Positions 35,181 to 42,586 of a stretch of 64,000 nt of DNA are shown one piece after another (the first letter of the stretch is position 1; every line of letters begins with the position of its first letter). The position numbers and the translations under genes were made by a program. A model generated the notes under the pieces. That model had not been told where the DNA came from. It was given only the letters and a program-made list of their open reading frames with translations, and did no database searches. Origin of the DNA: Bryocella elongata (GTDB taxonomy: Bacteria; Acidobacteriota; Terriglobia; Terriglobales; Acidobacteriaceae); NCBI RefSeq assembly GCF_900108185.1, contig NZ_FNVA01000004.1, positions 1 through 64,000 of the forward strand, given 5' to 3'.

Positions 35181-35198
35181 GTGGGGGCAAGCTCCCAC
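35181..35198. promoter_or_regulatory. Inverted repeat, candidate upstream activator site for the NtrC-type regulator
   Basis: GTGGGGGC-AA-GCTCCCAC is an 18-bp inverted repeat with one mismatch between its 8-bp arms. Its centre is about 80 bases upstream of the transcription start predicted from the sigma-54 element, a normal distance for an enhancer-type activator site. A second shorter repeat (GTTCG-AAGG-CGAAC) lies at 35201-35214. Confidence 0.4.
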
Positions 35199-35214
35199 GC
35201 GTTCGAAGGCGAAC

Positions 35215-35983
35215 AGCAGTGTTCGGAAATGGACAGGCATTCGAAACCTGGTCATCAAGGGCGATGTTGCCGTCGAGCATCTCATTGCCCGGCGAAATGA
35301 GTTGTCCTGAAAACAAACCCACGTGAACGCAACGCGTAAGACAGATCCCTGATGGTCGAGGACAAAAAGGGGGAACGCTGGTGGCGTGGTGGCCCGGGCA
35401 GGAGTCCAACCGGTGAGCTTCGCGATAGCAGCCCAAGGACTCTCGCGCGACTGATACTCCCCGGCAGTGCACCTGGATTTCCGAGCACTTGCAGGCATCT
35501 GCGGGTGGCAATGGCCATTCGGGTTCTAAGGAACTCGGCAGGCGCAAACGATTGCGTCTCCTGCCCTTGTAAATCAGCCTTTAGAACTGCTGTCCATTGG
35601 GCACCAGAAATGCCCCCAAAGCCCTCTGAATTACATCGCAGCCCAACCAGCGAAAGAAACGGGCAGATCATGGAGTCGACGCATCTACGAAATAGCCAAG
35701 GCAAGCCTCGATTCTCAATAAAACAACCGATGTTGTTCAGGGCAAGCATTCCCAGGTATGCTCGAGAATTTTTCGTTTGCACTTCTCTCGAAATGAAAAC
35801 CTGGGGTCTAAATCGTGTGAATTCAAGTGGTGGAATCTGGAACTTGGCGCTCGTTTTACCCCGCGCATGTTGCTATTGAGCACAGACTACCTGTGTGAGC
35901 CAAATCATTCTCCCGCTATGCTTGGCTGCATCTCTCACTTCGTATCCGCAAGATGACTCTTCGCAGAACTTGCGACTTGCATC
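35215..35983. other. Non-coding stretch of about 770 bases, no gene recognised
   Basis: Reading frames are present on both strands but have no recognisable domains, no good ribosome binding sites and inconsistent codon use. Local composition is more AT-rich than the flanks (for instance around 35640-35880). I see nothing supportable here; it could be a decayed gene. Confidence 0.5.
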
Positions 35984-36012
35984 TTGACAGCCGAGCAGGA
36001 CGTAGGTAAATT
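35984..36012 (+). promoter_or_regulatory. Strong sigma-70-like promoter for a leaderless cysteine-containing ORF
   Basis: TTGACA at 35984-35989, a 17-base spacer, then TAAATT at 36007-36012. Initiation about seven bases downstream falls on, or next to, the ATG at 36020, so the transcript would be leaderless. Confidence 0.65.
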
Positions 36013-36019
36013 CCAGCCT

Positions 36020-36100
36020 ATGGCACGTAACTCCAACATGCTTTGTTGTCCGTCGCACATTGCTGTCGGCGGATGCGGGTTTGTGTCCTACTGTTCCTGA
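36020..36100 (+). CDS. Putative 26-residue leader peptide with a Cys-Cys pair (attenuator leader 1)
   Basis: A short ORF starting at the predicted transcription start and ending with TGA at 36098-36100. It has Cys codons at positions 9 and 10 (TGT TGT, 36044-36049) and two further cysteines near the end (GGCGF and SYCS). No Shine-Dalgarno sequence precedes it, as expected for a leaderless mRNA. It is followed 37 bases later by a rho-independent terminator and then by a c-type cytochrome gene. GCGGG at 36075-36079 could pair with CCCGC in the left terminator arm, an alternative fold. The layout resembles the Cys-rich leaderless leader ORFs described in actinobacteria. Expression and function are inference. 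A small RNA of about 150 nt is the alternative reading. Confidence 0.5.
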   Translation: MARNSNMLCCPSHIAVGGCGFVSYCS

Positions 36101-36136
36101 AAAGGAATACTCATCGTTCCCAACGGTGATCGATCG

Positions 36137-36169
36137 CCCGCTCGCCACTCTGGCTTGAGCGGGTTTTTT
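36137..36169 (+). terminator. Rho-independent terminator / attenuator ahead of the cytochrome-TlpA-LanC-like cluster
   Basis: CCCGCTC and GAGCGGG form a 7-bp perfect stem (with a small inner GCCA/TGGC pairing) followed by six T. It lies between the short Cys ORF and the cytochrome gene on the same strand, so it would either end a roughly 150-nt transcript or act as an attenuator. Confidence 0.82.
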
Positions 36170-36291
36170 GTGAATCGCGACCTTGTGACGCGCGCTTTCC
36201 GATGGCCCTGCTCGCGCGGGCGGATTCGGGTGCGTACTCCCCTGCGCACCTGCCCTCCTTATCAGTTGAAAGAGACAGGTCGATTGTCGTG

Positions 36292-37788
36292 ATGAAGATC
36301 GAATGGCATGGCCGGGGATGGTTCTCCGGATCGCAATGGGCACGATCCTCAGGGTCGCAAAGGGCATTGCTGCAATCGCCGCGCGCGGTGCTGTTTGCGC
36401 TGGCGTGGAGCGGGTTGTCGCTGGCTGCGGTGTGGGCGGTGCATCATGCCGGGGCGCAGATTGCGGTGCGCAACCAGGGCTATGTGCCCTTCAGCGAAGC
36501 ACCGATCAACTACCGGTCCGAGGATCTGCATGATCCTGTGGCGAAGCTGCAGCAGCGGCTCAACGACGGGAAGGCCACGCTGGCCTATGAGCCGCAGTTC
36601 GGCTATCTGCGCTCGGTGCTGAAGCAGCTGAACGTGCCGGTGGAGTCGCAGACGCTGGTGTTCTCGAAGACCAGCTTTCAGTACAAGAAGATTTCTCCTG
36701 ACCATCCGCGTGCGTTGTACTTCAACGACGACGTGTATGTGGGCAAGGTGCATGACGGCAAGGCGATCGAGATCGTGTCATTCGATCCGGTGCAGGGCGC
36801 GATCTTCTACCTCCTGGATGAGCACCAGTCGGAGCATCCGGTGTTTCAGCGTGCGGAGCTGGACTGCACGCAATGCCACATCGCCGCGGGGACGCGGGGA
36901 GTACCGGGTGTGCTGCTGCGGTCGATCTATCCGACCGAGACAGGGACGCTGGCGAGTGACTCGCGCTCGTACATCACTGACCAGGAGAGCCCGCTGTCAG
37001 AGCGTTGGGGCGGATGGTATGTGACGGGTGTGAAGCAGGGCCATGCAGGGCTGGCGAACGCGGTGGTGCCGCAGGGCAGCGGCGATCAAGCGGCTGCGAG
37101 CGCGCCGGAGCTGCACCTGGCAGCGCTGGGAAAGAACGCGTTCGATGAGGCGAGTTATCTCTCCAACAGCAGCGATGTGGTGGCGCACCTGGTGCTGGCC
37201 CATCAGACGCAGATGCACAACCTGATTACGCTGACGAACTATCGCACGCGCATTGCGCTGTACAACGCAGCCAAGCGCGAAGGCGCGACGGACCCAAGCG
37301 CGGTGGTGCTGAACGACGGCGACCGCGAGCAGTTTGAGCGGCCAGCGGAGCAGCTGCTTCGCTACCTCCTGTTCACCAAGGAAGCTTCGCTGGCAGAGGG
37401 TGGTGCGGCGATTGATCCGCACTCTTCGTTTGCGAAGGAGTTCGCTGCACAGGGTTTGCGTGACGCGCATGGGCGGTCATTGCGCGACTTCGATCTGCGT
37501 ACACGCACCTTCCGCTATCCCTGCAGCTACCTGATCTATTCGGAGTCCTTCGACGAGCTTCCCGAGCCGGCGAAGAGCTATGTGTATCACCGCTTGTTCC
37601 TGGTGCTTACGGGCCAGGACCAAAGTGAGGCCTTTGCGTCCCTCACCGAGCAGGACCGCAGCAACGTATTCGAGATCCTCCTCGCGACCAAGCCTGGTCT
37701 GCCAGAGGAGTGGAAGACCTACGCGAAGGCCAACCATCTTCGTGTCCGCCTGGCGCAGTCGCGCGCCCGCCCAAGCCGGCAGGGATAA
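36292..37788 (+). CDS. Membrane-anchored monohaem cytochrome c-like protein of unknown role
   Basis: About 498 residues: one N-terminal transmembrane helix (ALFALAWSGLSLAAVWAV, about 33-50), a large periplasmic part, and a single haem-attachment motif CTQCH at 192-196. Other conserved-looking segments include LSERWGGWYVTG and DRSNVFEILLATKPGLP, which I do not recognise from a characterised enzyme. The length is far beyond a simple cytochrome c, so an enzymatic or structural domain is likely. I started at the ATG 36292 ahead of the membrane helix; an ATG at 36202 gives 30 more residues without a better ribosome site. It heads the plus-strand series cytochrome, TlpA-like, LanC-like, CHRD, cytochrome, DsbD-alpha. 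Confidence 0.68.
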   Translation: MKIEWHGRGWFSGSQWARSSGSQRALLQSPRAVLFALAWSGLSLAAVWAVHHAGAQIAVRNQGYVPFSEAPINYRSEDLHDPVAKLQQRLNDGKATLAYEPQFGYLRSVLKQLNVPVESQTLVFSKTSFQYKKISPDHPRALYFNDDVYVGKVHDGKAIEIVSFDPVQGAIFYLLDEHQSEHPVFQRAELDCTQCHIAAGTRGVPGVLLRSIYPTETGTLASDSRSYITDQESPLSERWGGWYVTGVKQGHAGLANAVVPQGSGDQAAASAPELHLAALGKNAFDEASYLSNSSDVVAHLVLAHQTQMHNLITLTNYRTRIALYNAAKREGATDPSAVVLNDGDREQFERPAEQLLRYLLFTKEASLAEGGAAIDPHSSFAKEFAAQGLRDAHGRSLRDFDLRTRTFRYPCSYLIYSESFDELPEPAKSYVYHRLFLVLTGQDQSEAFASLTEQDRSNVFEILLATKPGLPEEWKTYAKANHLRVRLAQSRARPSRQG

Positions 37789-37828
37789 GCGCTTACCCAA
37801 GCTTCACCAACCCCGAAAGGAAGGCAAC

Positions 37829-39205
37829 ATGAAACGCATCTTCCGCAGTGCGGGCCTCGCGGCCCTCGGTACAGGACTTCTTGCCGGCGCAGCGGCCGCG
37901 CAATCGACTCATAGCGCAACATCCGTGGACGGCCGCTGGGACGCGGCGCTGACGCGCAACGGCGTGAGCGTACCGTTCCGGCTGGACATCGAAGGCGATG
38001 GCCCAACGCTTCGCGGCGTGCTGTATGACGGTTTTCAACCGTATGAGCACACCACGTCGGCGACGTTCCAGGATGGCAACCTGACGTTGCGTATCGACCA
38101 CTACCTGACGACGATCAATGCAAGCCTGCAGGGCGACAAGCTGGTGGGCGGTATCGGGTACCAGGCGCGTTCGGCGAACGTGGACTATGAGTTCAGCGCG
38201 ACGCGTCATGTGGATGCGGCCGTGACGGAGTCGAAGGCGCCGTCGATCGCGGGATCGTGGATCATACCGCTGGATCGTCCTTCGGCGAAGGGTGAGAAGG
38301 CGTTCCACTTCATCGTGGAGCAGCGTGGCACCGAGGTGGCTGCGTCGATCCTGCGTGTGGATGGCGACACGGGGTCGTATAGCGGCAGCTTCCACGACGG
38401 CAAGTGGGTGTTGAGCCACTATGACGGCTCGAGGCCCGGTGTGATCGAGGTGACACCGAACAGCGACGGCACGCTGCAGGTGAAGCAGCTGAGCTTCAAC
38501 CCTCAGGCTGAGAATACGAAGCCTCAGGACAATGCGTACACCGTTGCTGAGGCTGACAGCCGGTACTCATCGAACCTGGTTGCGTACCGTGCCGAGGTGG
38601 CGAAGGCCAAGGGACTGCCGGAGCCTGAGAACTACCTGGCGCACACCACGGTGCGCGATACGCATGAGGCCTTCGCGTTCAACTTCCCGGATGTGAACGG
38701 CAAGGCGGTGTCGAACGACGATCCGCGCTTCAAGGGCAAGGTGGTGCTGGCGATTGTGACCGGCACGTGGTGCCCGAACTGCCACGATGAAGCGCAGTAT
38801 CTTGTCCAGCTCGACAAGAAGTACCGGGACAAGGGGCTGGCCATCGTCGCGCTGGACTTCGAAGAGCCGGAGCAGCAGGCGAGCCTGGAGCGCGAGAAGG
38901 CGTTCGTGAAGCAGTATGGCGTGGAGTACACCTACTTGATCGCGGGTGCGCCTTCCGACATGTGGGAGAAGGTGCCGCAGCTGGTGAACCTGAACACGTG
39001 GCCGGCGACGGTGTTCGTGGGGCGCGATGGCCGCGTGCGTGCGGTGCATTCGGGCTTTGCTTCACCGGCGAGCGGAGAGTTCCATCGCGACCTGGAGAAG
39101 GAGTTCACGGCGCAGATCGAGCAGCTGTTGAGTGAGACGCAGCAACAGGCGGCGGCAGTGAACATCGTTCCGCCGTCGGTTACGCCAGCGAAGGCGGGCG
39201 AGTAA
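37829..39205 (+). CDS. Secreted TlpA-like thioredoxin-fold protein with a large N-terminal domain
   Basis: 458 residues with a signal peptide (MKRIFRSAGLAALGTGLLAGAAAAQ). Residues about 30-235 form a beta-rich domain of unknown function. The C-terminal part (about 275-435) is a TlpA/AhpC-type thioredoxin domain with the active site TWCPNCHDE (C315, C318) and the cis-proline region NTWPATVF. CPNCH also satisfies the CXXCH haem-attachment pattern, but the surrounding WCxxC context argues for a disulfide oxidoreductase. It would reduce disulfides or service cytochrome maturation in the periplasm. GAAAGGAAGG precedes the ATG at 37829, 40 bases after the cytochrome gene. A strong hairpin follows the stop. 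Confidence 0.85.
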   Translation: MKRIFRSAGLAALGTGLLAGAAAAQSTHSATSVDGRWDAALTRNGVSVPFRLDIEGDGPTLRGVLYDGFQPYEHTTSATFQDGNLTLRIDHYLTTINASLQGDKLVGGIGYQARSANVDYEFSATRHVDAAVTESKAPSIAGSWIIPLDRPSAKGEKAFHFIVEQRGTEVAASILRVDGDTGSYSGSFHDGKWVLSHYDGSRPGVIEVTPNSDGTLQVKQLSFNPQAENTKPQDNAYTVAEADSRYSSNLVAYRAEVAKAKGLPEPENYLAHTTVRDTHEAFAFNFPDVNGKAVSNDDPRFKGKVVLAIVTGTWCPNCHDEAQYLVQLDKKYRDKGLAIVALDFEEPEQQASLEREKAFVKQYGVEYTYLIAGAPSDMWEKVPQLVNLNTWPATVFVGRDGRVRAVHSGFASPASGEFHRDLEKEFTAQIEQLLSETQQQAAAVNIVPPSVTPAKAGE

Positions 39206-39252
39206 GCAGCGCCGATCCATTCCTCCGGGCCACCAGGCGATAGAACGGCGCG

Positions 39253-39281
39253 GCCCGCACCGGTACAGCTCCGGTGCGGGC
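39253..39281 (+). terminator. Strong hairpin after the TlpA-like gene (no T-run)
   Basis: GCCCGCACCGG and CCGGTGCGGGC pair perfectly over 11 bp with a 7-base loop. No T-tract follows, so it may be a transcript stabiliser or pause/processing structure rather than a classical terminator. It divides the TlpA-like gene from the small Cys-rich ORF and the LanC-like gene. Confidence 0.5.
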
Positions 39282-39319
39282 TGCGCTGAGCAAAGAAGAC
39301 GAAGTAGATGGAGAAGACC

Positions 39320-39499
39320 ATGAATCGCAAGATCACGATGTCGTGTTGCAGCTCTCCCACATGCACGAAGAAGGCTTTGCCGGAGCAGAAGCCAATCGAG
39401 AAGCAGGAGTCATCGCGCGCCCGGAACCGGCGCATCGTGAAGGAGAGAGGTTATGCATCAGCAAGGAACGGAAGCCGCACTGGGAATCACACGCCGTAG
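39320..39499 (+). CDS. Small Cys-rich ORF overlapping the LanC-like gene (possible leader or RiPP-like peptide)
   Basis: 59 codons with a good ribosome site (GGAGAAG a few bases before the ATG). The N-terminus reads MNRKITMSCCSSPTCTKK and is rich in Ser, Thr and Cys; the rest is basic and polar (RARNRRIVKERG). It overlaps the start of the LanC-like gene by 47 bases in another frame, so the two would be translationally coupled. A Ser/Thr/Cys stretch beside a LanC-fold protein is suggestive of a modified peptide, but the putative core lies at the N-terminus, opposite to normal lanthipeptide precursors. It could equally be a Cys-codon leader for the LanC-like gene. It could also be noise. Confidence 0.35.
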   Translation: MNRKITMSCCSSPTCTKKALPEQKPIEKQESSRARNRRIVKERGYASARNGSRTGNHTP

Positions 39500-40958
39500 T
39501 TTTCTGCGCGGCGGCGCGCTGACTGCGCTGGGTCTGCCAACGCTGAGAGGCAGCTCCGAGATCACGCGCAACGCGCAGGTCAGCTTCAAGCCGAGCGCGG
39601 ATTTGCTGGCTGCGTCGGTGCAGACGGCGAGCTGGGTGCGCAGCGCGGAGCGCCGCACGCCGCAGGGGAGCTTCTGGCTGCCGGAGCCGGATCATCCGGA
39701 GAAGCTCGCCACGATCTCACCGGCACAGGGTTTGTACAGCGGCAGCGCGGGCACGCTGCTGTTCTTCCTGCAGCTGGCGAAGGCCACGCAGGACCGCTCG
39801 TACCTGGAGGATGCGAAGCGCGCGGCGGACTATCTTGCGTCGACGTGGCGCGAGGGCGATGAGGCGGCGCAGCTTCCTGCAGCGCGGCGGTACTCGTTCT
39901 ACAACGGCCTTGCGGGCACGGCCTTCGCGCTTACAGAGACATGGAAGGCCACGGGCGATGCGCGCTACAAGGACGCTGCGATTGCCATCACGGACAAGCT
40001 GGTGGAGGCGGCGCAGCCGGCGGGTGCAGGGATTGCGTGGTCTAGCTCGCCGGGTGTTGGAGCCGATGGCGGCGTGGTGCTGTACCTGCTCTACGCGGCG
40101 AATGCGCTGGAGCGCGGAGACTATCGCATCGTGGCGAAGAAGGCCGGCGAGCGGATTGCGGAGCTGGGCGAACGGAGCCCGCAGGGAGGTACGCAGTGGC
40201 GTGGCGGACCACCGCCGAAGGGCTTGCCTGCGGACACGTACTTTCCTAACTTCGAGATGGGAACAGCAGGGATTGCGTATGTGTTGGCGAGGCTGTTCGA
40301 AGAGACGGGCGATGCACGTTACCTCGATGCAGCGAAGAGTGGAGCGGAGCACCTGCAGAACATCGCGGTGGTGGACCATGACAGCGCGTTGATTCCGTAT
40401 CGTCTGCCGGACCTGGCGAACATCTACTACCTGGGTTTCTGCCATGGGCCTGCGGGATCGGCGCGGCTGTTCTATCAGCTGCATAAGATCACGAAGCAGG
40501 ATGCCTATCTTGAGTGGACGGAGAGGCTGGCGCATGGCGTGATTCGCAGCGGGATTCCGGACACGCAGACGCCGGGCTACTGGAACGTGGTGTGCCAGTG
40601 CTGCGGCTCGGCGGGTGTGACGGACTTCTTCCTGGGGCTGTGGGCCGCGACGGGCAAGGATGAGTATTATGCCTTCGCCAACAAGGTGGCGGAGCAGACG
40701 CTGGGGCAGCATTCGAACCTGGATGGCAAGGGCTATCGCTGGTACCAGGCATGGACAAGGGTGAAGCCGTGGGACGTGAACGCGGAGACGGGGTACTCGA
40801 TCGGCGCATCGGGCGTGGGATCCGCGTTGCTGCATGCGGCGCTGGCGCAGCAGGGGAGATATGAGGCTATCGTGCTGCCGGACAATCCCTTTCCCGCGAG
40901 CCGGCATGAAGATCTCGAAGCAGCACGGCGGCCCATTGAGCTTGAGTTCTTACCTTGA
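39453..40958 (+). CDS. Tat-exported LanC-like (lanthionine synthetase C fold) protein with Cys-Cys-Gly zinc motif
   Basis: 501 residues. The N-terminus has a twin-arginine signal (TRRSFLRGGALTALGL, RR at 14-15). The mature protein shows seven GxxG-type repeats of an alpha/alpha toroid (GLYSGSAGT, YNGLAGTAF, GADGGVV, FEMGTAGIA, GFCHGPAGS, CCGSAGV, GASGVGSA), as in LanC. Zinc ligands align as C330 (FCHGPAG, replacing WCYGxPG) and C383-C384 (QCCGSAG, where LanC has Cys-His-Gly), suggesting a three-cysteine site like that of ProcM-type enzymes. No LanM dehydratase or LanB is nearby. GAAGGAGAGAGG precedes the ATG. A thioether-forming enzyme is possible, but LanC-fold glycosidase-like or glutathione-related roles are alternatives. 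Confidence 0.75.
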   Translation: MHQQGTEAALGITRRSFLRGGALTALGLPTLRGSSEITRNAQVSFKPSADLLAASVQTASWVRSAERRTPQGSFWLPEPDHPEKLATISPAQGLYSGSAGTLLFFLQLAKATQDRSYLEDAKRAADYLASTWREGDEAAQLPAARRYSFYNGLAGTAFALTETWKATGDARYKDAAIAITDKLVEAAQPAGAGIAWSSSPGVGADGGVVLYLLYAANALERGDYRIVAKKAGERIAELGERSPQGGTQWRGGPPPKGLPADTYFPNFEMGTAGIAYVLARLFEETGDARYLDAAKSGAEHLQNIAVVDHDSALIPYRLPDLANIYYLGFCHGPAGSARLFYQLHKITKQDAYLEWTERLAHGVIRSGIPDTQTPGYWNVVCQCCGSAGVTDFFLGLWAATGKDEYYAFANKVAEQTLGQHSNLDGKGYRWYQAWTRVKPWDVNAETGYSIGASGVGSALLHAALAQQGRYEAIVLPDNPFPASRHEDLEAARRPIELEFLP

Positions 40959-41013
40959 GGTTTCAGTTGGGCGAAGCTGACTTCCGCATTTCGTGCGGGA
41001 TGAAGGAGCGCCT

Positions 41014-41041
41014 CTAGGGCTGCCGTCACGAGACGCCCTAG
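41014..41041 (+). other. Intergenic hairpin between LanC-like and CHRD genes
   Basis: CTAGGGC and GCCCTAG form a 7-bp stem with a 14-base loop and no T-run. A smaller CCGCA/TGCGG hairpin lies at 40984-40998. They are probably RNA structures in the 131-base gap; their role is unknown. Confidence 0.3.
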
Positions 41042-41089
41042 GTCCGCGGCAGCCGCCAACATCTATCAACCCGATATGAGGACAATCCG

Positions 41090-41536
41090 ATGATTCGCAC
41101 TGCCCATGTTCTACGTTCCATCACATGCGCTGCGGCGCTGCTGGTTCCTGCCATCGTTGCCAGCGCTGAGACGTTGCACTTCAAAGCGGAGCTCAAAGGA
41201 GCTTCGGAGGTTCCGGCGAAGGACAGCCCAGGGACGGGTACGCTCACCGCGACGCTGGATACGACGACCAACGAGTTCAAGTATCACGTGGAGTACAGCG
41301 GGCTGACGGGCCCGGTGGTGGCGGCGCACTTCCACGGCCCGGCAGTGGCGGGTGCGAACGCGCGGCCCACAGTGCCGGTGAAGATCAGCCCGATTGCCAG
41401 CCCCATCGACGGCACCGCGACGCTCACGCCGGAGCAGATCAAGGACCTGGAGGACGGCAAGTGGTACTTCAACCTTCACACCAGTGCGAATCCTTCCGGA
41501 GAGGTTCGCGGGCAGGTGCAGAAGAGTGAAGAGTAG
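41090..41536 (+). CDS. Secreted CHRD-domain protein
   Basis: 148 residues with a signal peptide (RSITCAAALLVPAIVASAE) followed by one CHRD domain: LHFKAELKGASEVPAKDSPGTGT, AAHFHGPA and WYFNLHTSANPSGEVRGQV. CHRD domains are named after chordin and occur in many bacterial secreted proteins without a defined activity; the histidine-rich HFHGP segment may bind metal. GAGGA precedes the ATG. The last codons overlap the GTG start of the following diheme cytochrome, so both are translated together. Confidence 0.87.
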   Translation: MIRTAHVLRSITCAAALLVPAIVASAETLHFKAELKGASEVPAKDSPGTGTLTATLDTTTNEFKYHVEYSGLTGPVVAAHFHGPAVAGANARPTVPVKISPIASPIDGTATLTPEQIKDLEDGKWYFNLHTSANPSGEVRGQVQKSEE

Positions 41537-41960
41537 CAACGCTGGATTCGTGTGGGCCGGGTTGGCCTTTGCGGCAGCACTTGCTGCTGTGAAGGCTCCC
41601 GGCGCCGTGGTGTATGGAGCGCAGTCTGCGGCTGCAGCAGAGAGCACGGTGCGCAACCTGAAGGTGCTGCCGAAGGACATCTCGCCCGTGGAGCTGAACC
41701 GGTTGATGCTGCAGTACAAGCAGGGGTTGGGCGTGCCCTGCGGGTACTGCCATGCGGAGACCCAGGAGGGAAGGCCGGATTATGCCTCGGACGAGAACCC
41801 GATCAAAGAGACGGCGCGGGTGATGATCGGCATGACGCGGGACATCAACGAGACGTATCTCGCGAAGGTGGGGGACCGCCGGTACGCGGACCCGATTACC
41901 TGCGGCAACTGTCACCAGGGGCTGCCGCATCCGCCGGTGTTTACGCCCAAGGCGCAGTAA
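41526..41960 (+). CDS. Diheme c-type cytochrome, photosynthetic reaction-centre cytochrome (CytoC_RC) type
   Basis: 144 residues with an N-terminal hydrophobic export signal (FVWAGLAFAAALAAV). Two haem-attachment motifs are present, CGYCH (72-76) and CGNCH (126-130). VRNLKVLPKDISPVELNRLMLQYKQGLGVPCGYCH is the hallmark of the CytoC_RC family that acidobacteria carry without photosynthesis; a methionine in MIGMTRDIN is a candidate axial ligand. It should carry electrons in the periplasm. The start is the GTG at 41526, overlapping the CHRD stop by 11 bases. A strong hairpin follows 31 bases after the stop. Confidence 0.82.
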   Translation: MKSSNAGFVWAGLAFAAALAAVKAPGAVVYGAQSAAAAESTVRNLKVLPKDISPVELNRLMLQYKQGLGVPCGYCHAETQEGRPDYASDENPIKETARVMIGMTRDINETYLAKVGDRRYADPITCGNCHQGLPHPPVFTPKAQ

Positions 41961-41991
41961 GCCGCGGGCCTAGGTGAGCGTGCTGCAAGCG

Positions 41992-42029
41992 TGCTGCGAG
42001 GAGATGAGCCTCCGTCCTCGCAGCATTAT
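41992..42029 (+). terminator. Terminator-like hairpin after the CHRD-cytochrome pair
   Basis: TGCTGCGAGGA and TCCTCGCAGCA form an 11-bp perfect stem with a 12-base loop, followed by TTATT. It ends about 45 bases before the DsbD-alpha-like gene. Confidence 0.65.
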
Positions 42030-42073
42030 TCCGTTTCCATGAATGCAGACCCCGGTAAGGAACCGAACCTCGA

Positions 42074-42553
42074 ATGACCGCACGTGCTCTAAGGATTGTC
42101 GTCGTTACGCTCGCTGTTGGGAGCCCGTTACTTGTCGCGCAGGGGCCTGCGCCGCAACCTGTGCAATGGAAGGTTGTGCGTGCTGAACGCGGCGCGGGCG
42201 GGGCCAGCACGTTCCGTGTCGAGCTCGCGGGCAGCGTTACGCCGGGATGGCACGTCTACGCGCAGCAGGAGCCGGAGAACGGGCCGATACCCTTGCGTGT
42301 TGCGGTTGAGGACAGCAGCCGTGCGGAGATCATCGGCACGATCGGCGGAACAGCGCCGACGCGACGCACCGACCCAAGCTTCGAGCTGGAGACCGAGGTG
42401 TACCTGAGCGACTTCACGCTGGTGGTGCCGGTTCGATGGAAGCACGAACCGGACACCGGCGGGCCCATCGTACTCAACGTGCGCTACCAGGCGTGCAACG
42501 ACCACACATGCCTGCCTCCGCGGACGGTCCATCTCTCTGTGCCGCCGAGCTGA
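42074..42553 (+). CDS. Stand-alone DsbD alpha-domain-like secreted protein
   Basis: 159 residues: signal peptide, then a single immunoglobulin-like domain resembling the N-terminal domain of DsbD. The key segment is VRYQACNDHTCLPP, giving the redox pair C141 and C146 in the same context as the CxxxxxC of DsbD-alpha (spacing here is four residues). The membrane and thioredoxin domains of DsbD are absent, so it must receive electrons from another protein; the TlpA-like protein upstream is a candidate partner. WHVYAQQEPENGPIPLRV matches the first half of the family. It is the last plus-strand gene of this series, convergent with the OmpA-like gene. Confidence 0.8.
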   Translation: MTARALRIVVVTLAVGSPLLVAQGPAPQPVQWKVVRAERGAGGASTFRVELAGSVTPGWHVYAQQEPENGPIPLRVAVEDSSRAEIIGTIGGTAPTRRTDPSFELETEVYLSDFTLVVPVRWKHEPDTGGPIVLNVRYQACNDHTCLPPRTVHLSVPPS

Positions 42554-42586
42554 GTGGAGGCAGGCGAAGGCCAGCGATGTGGCCAG

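Noticed and set aside
35282-35782. Minus-strand frame of 166 codons in the intergenic region
   Set aside because: No ribosome site, no recognisable domain, unusual composition; possibly decayed sequence but not supportable as a gene.
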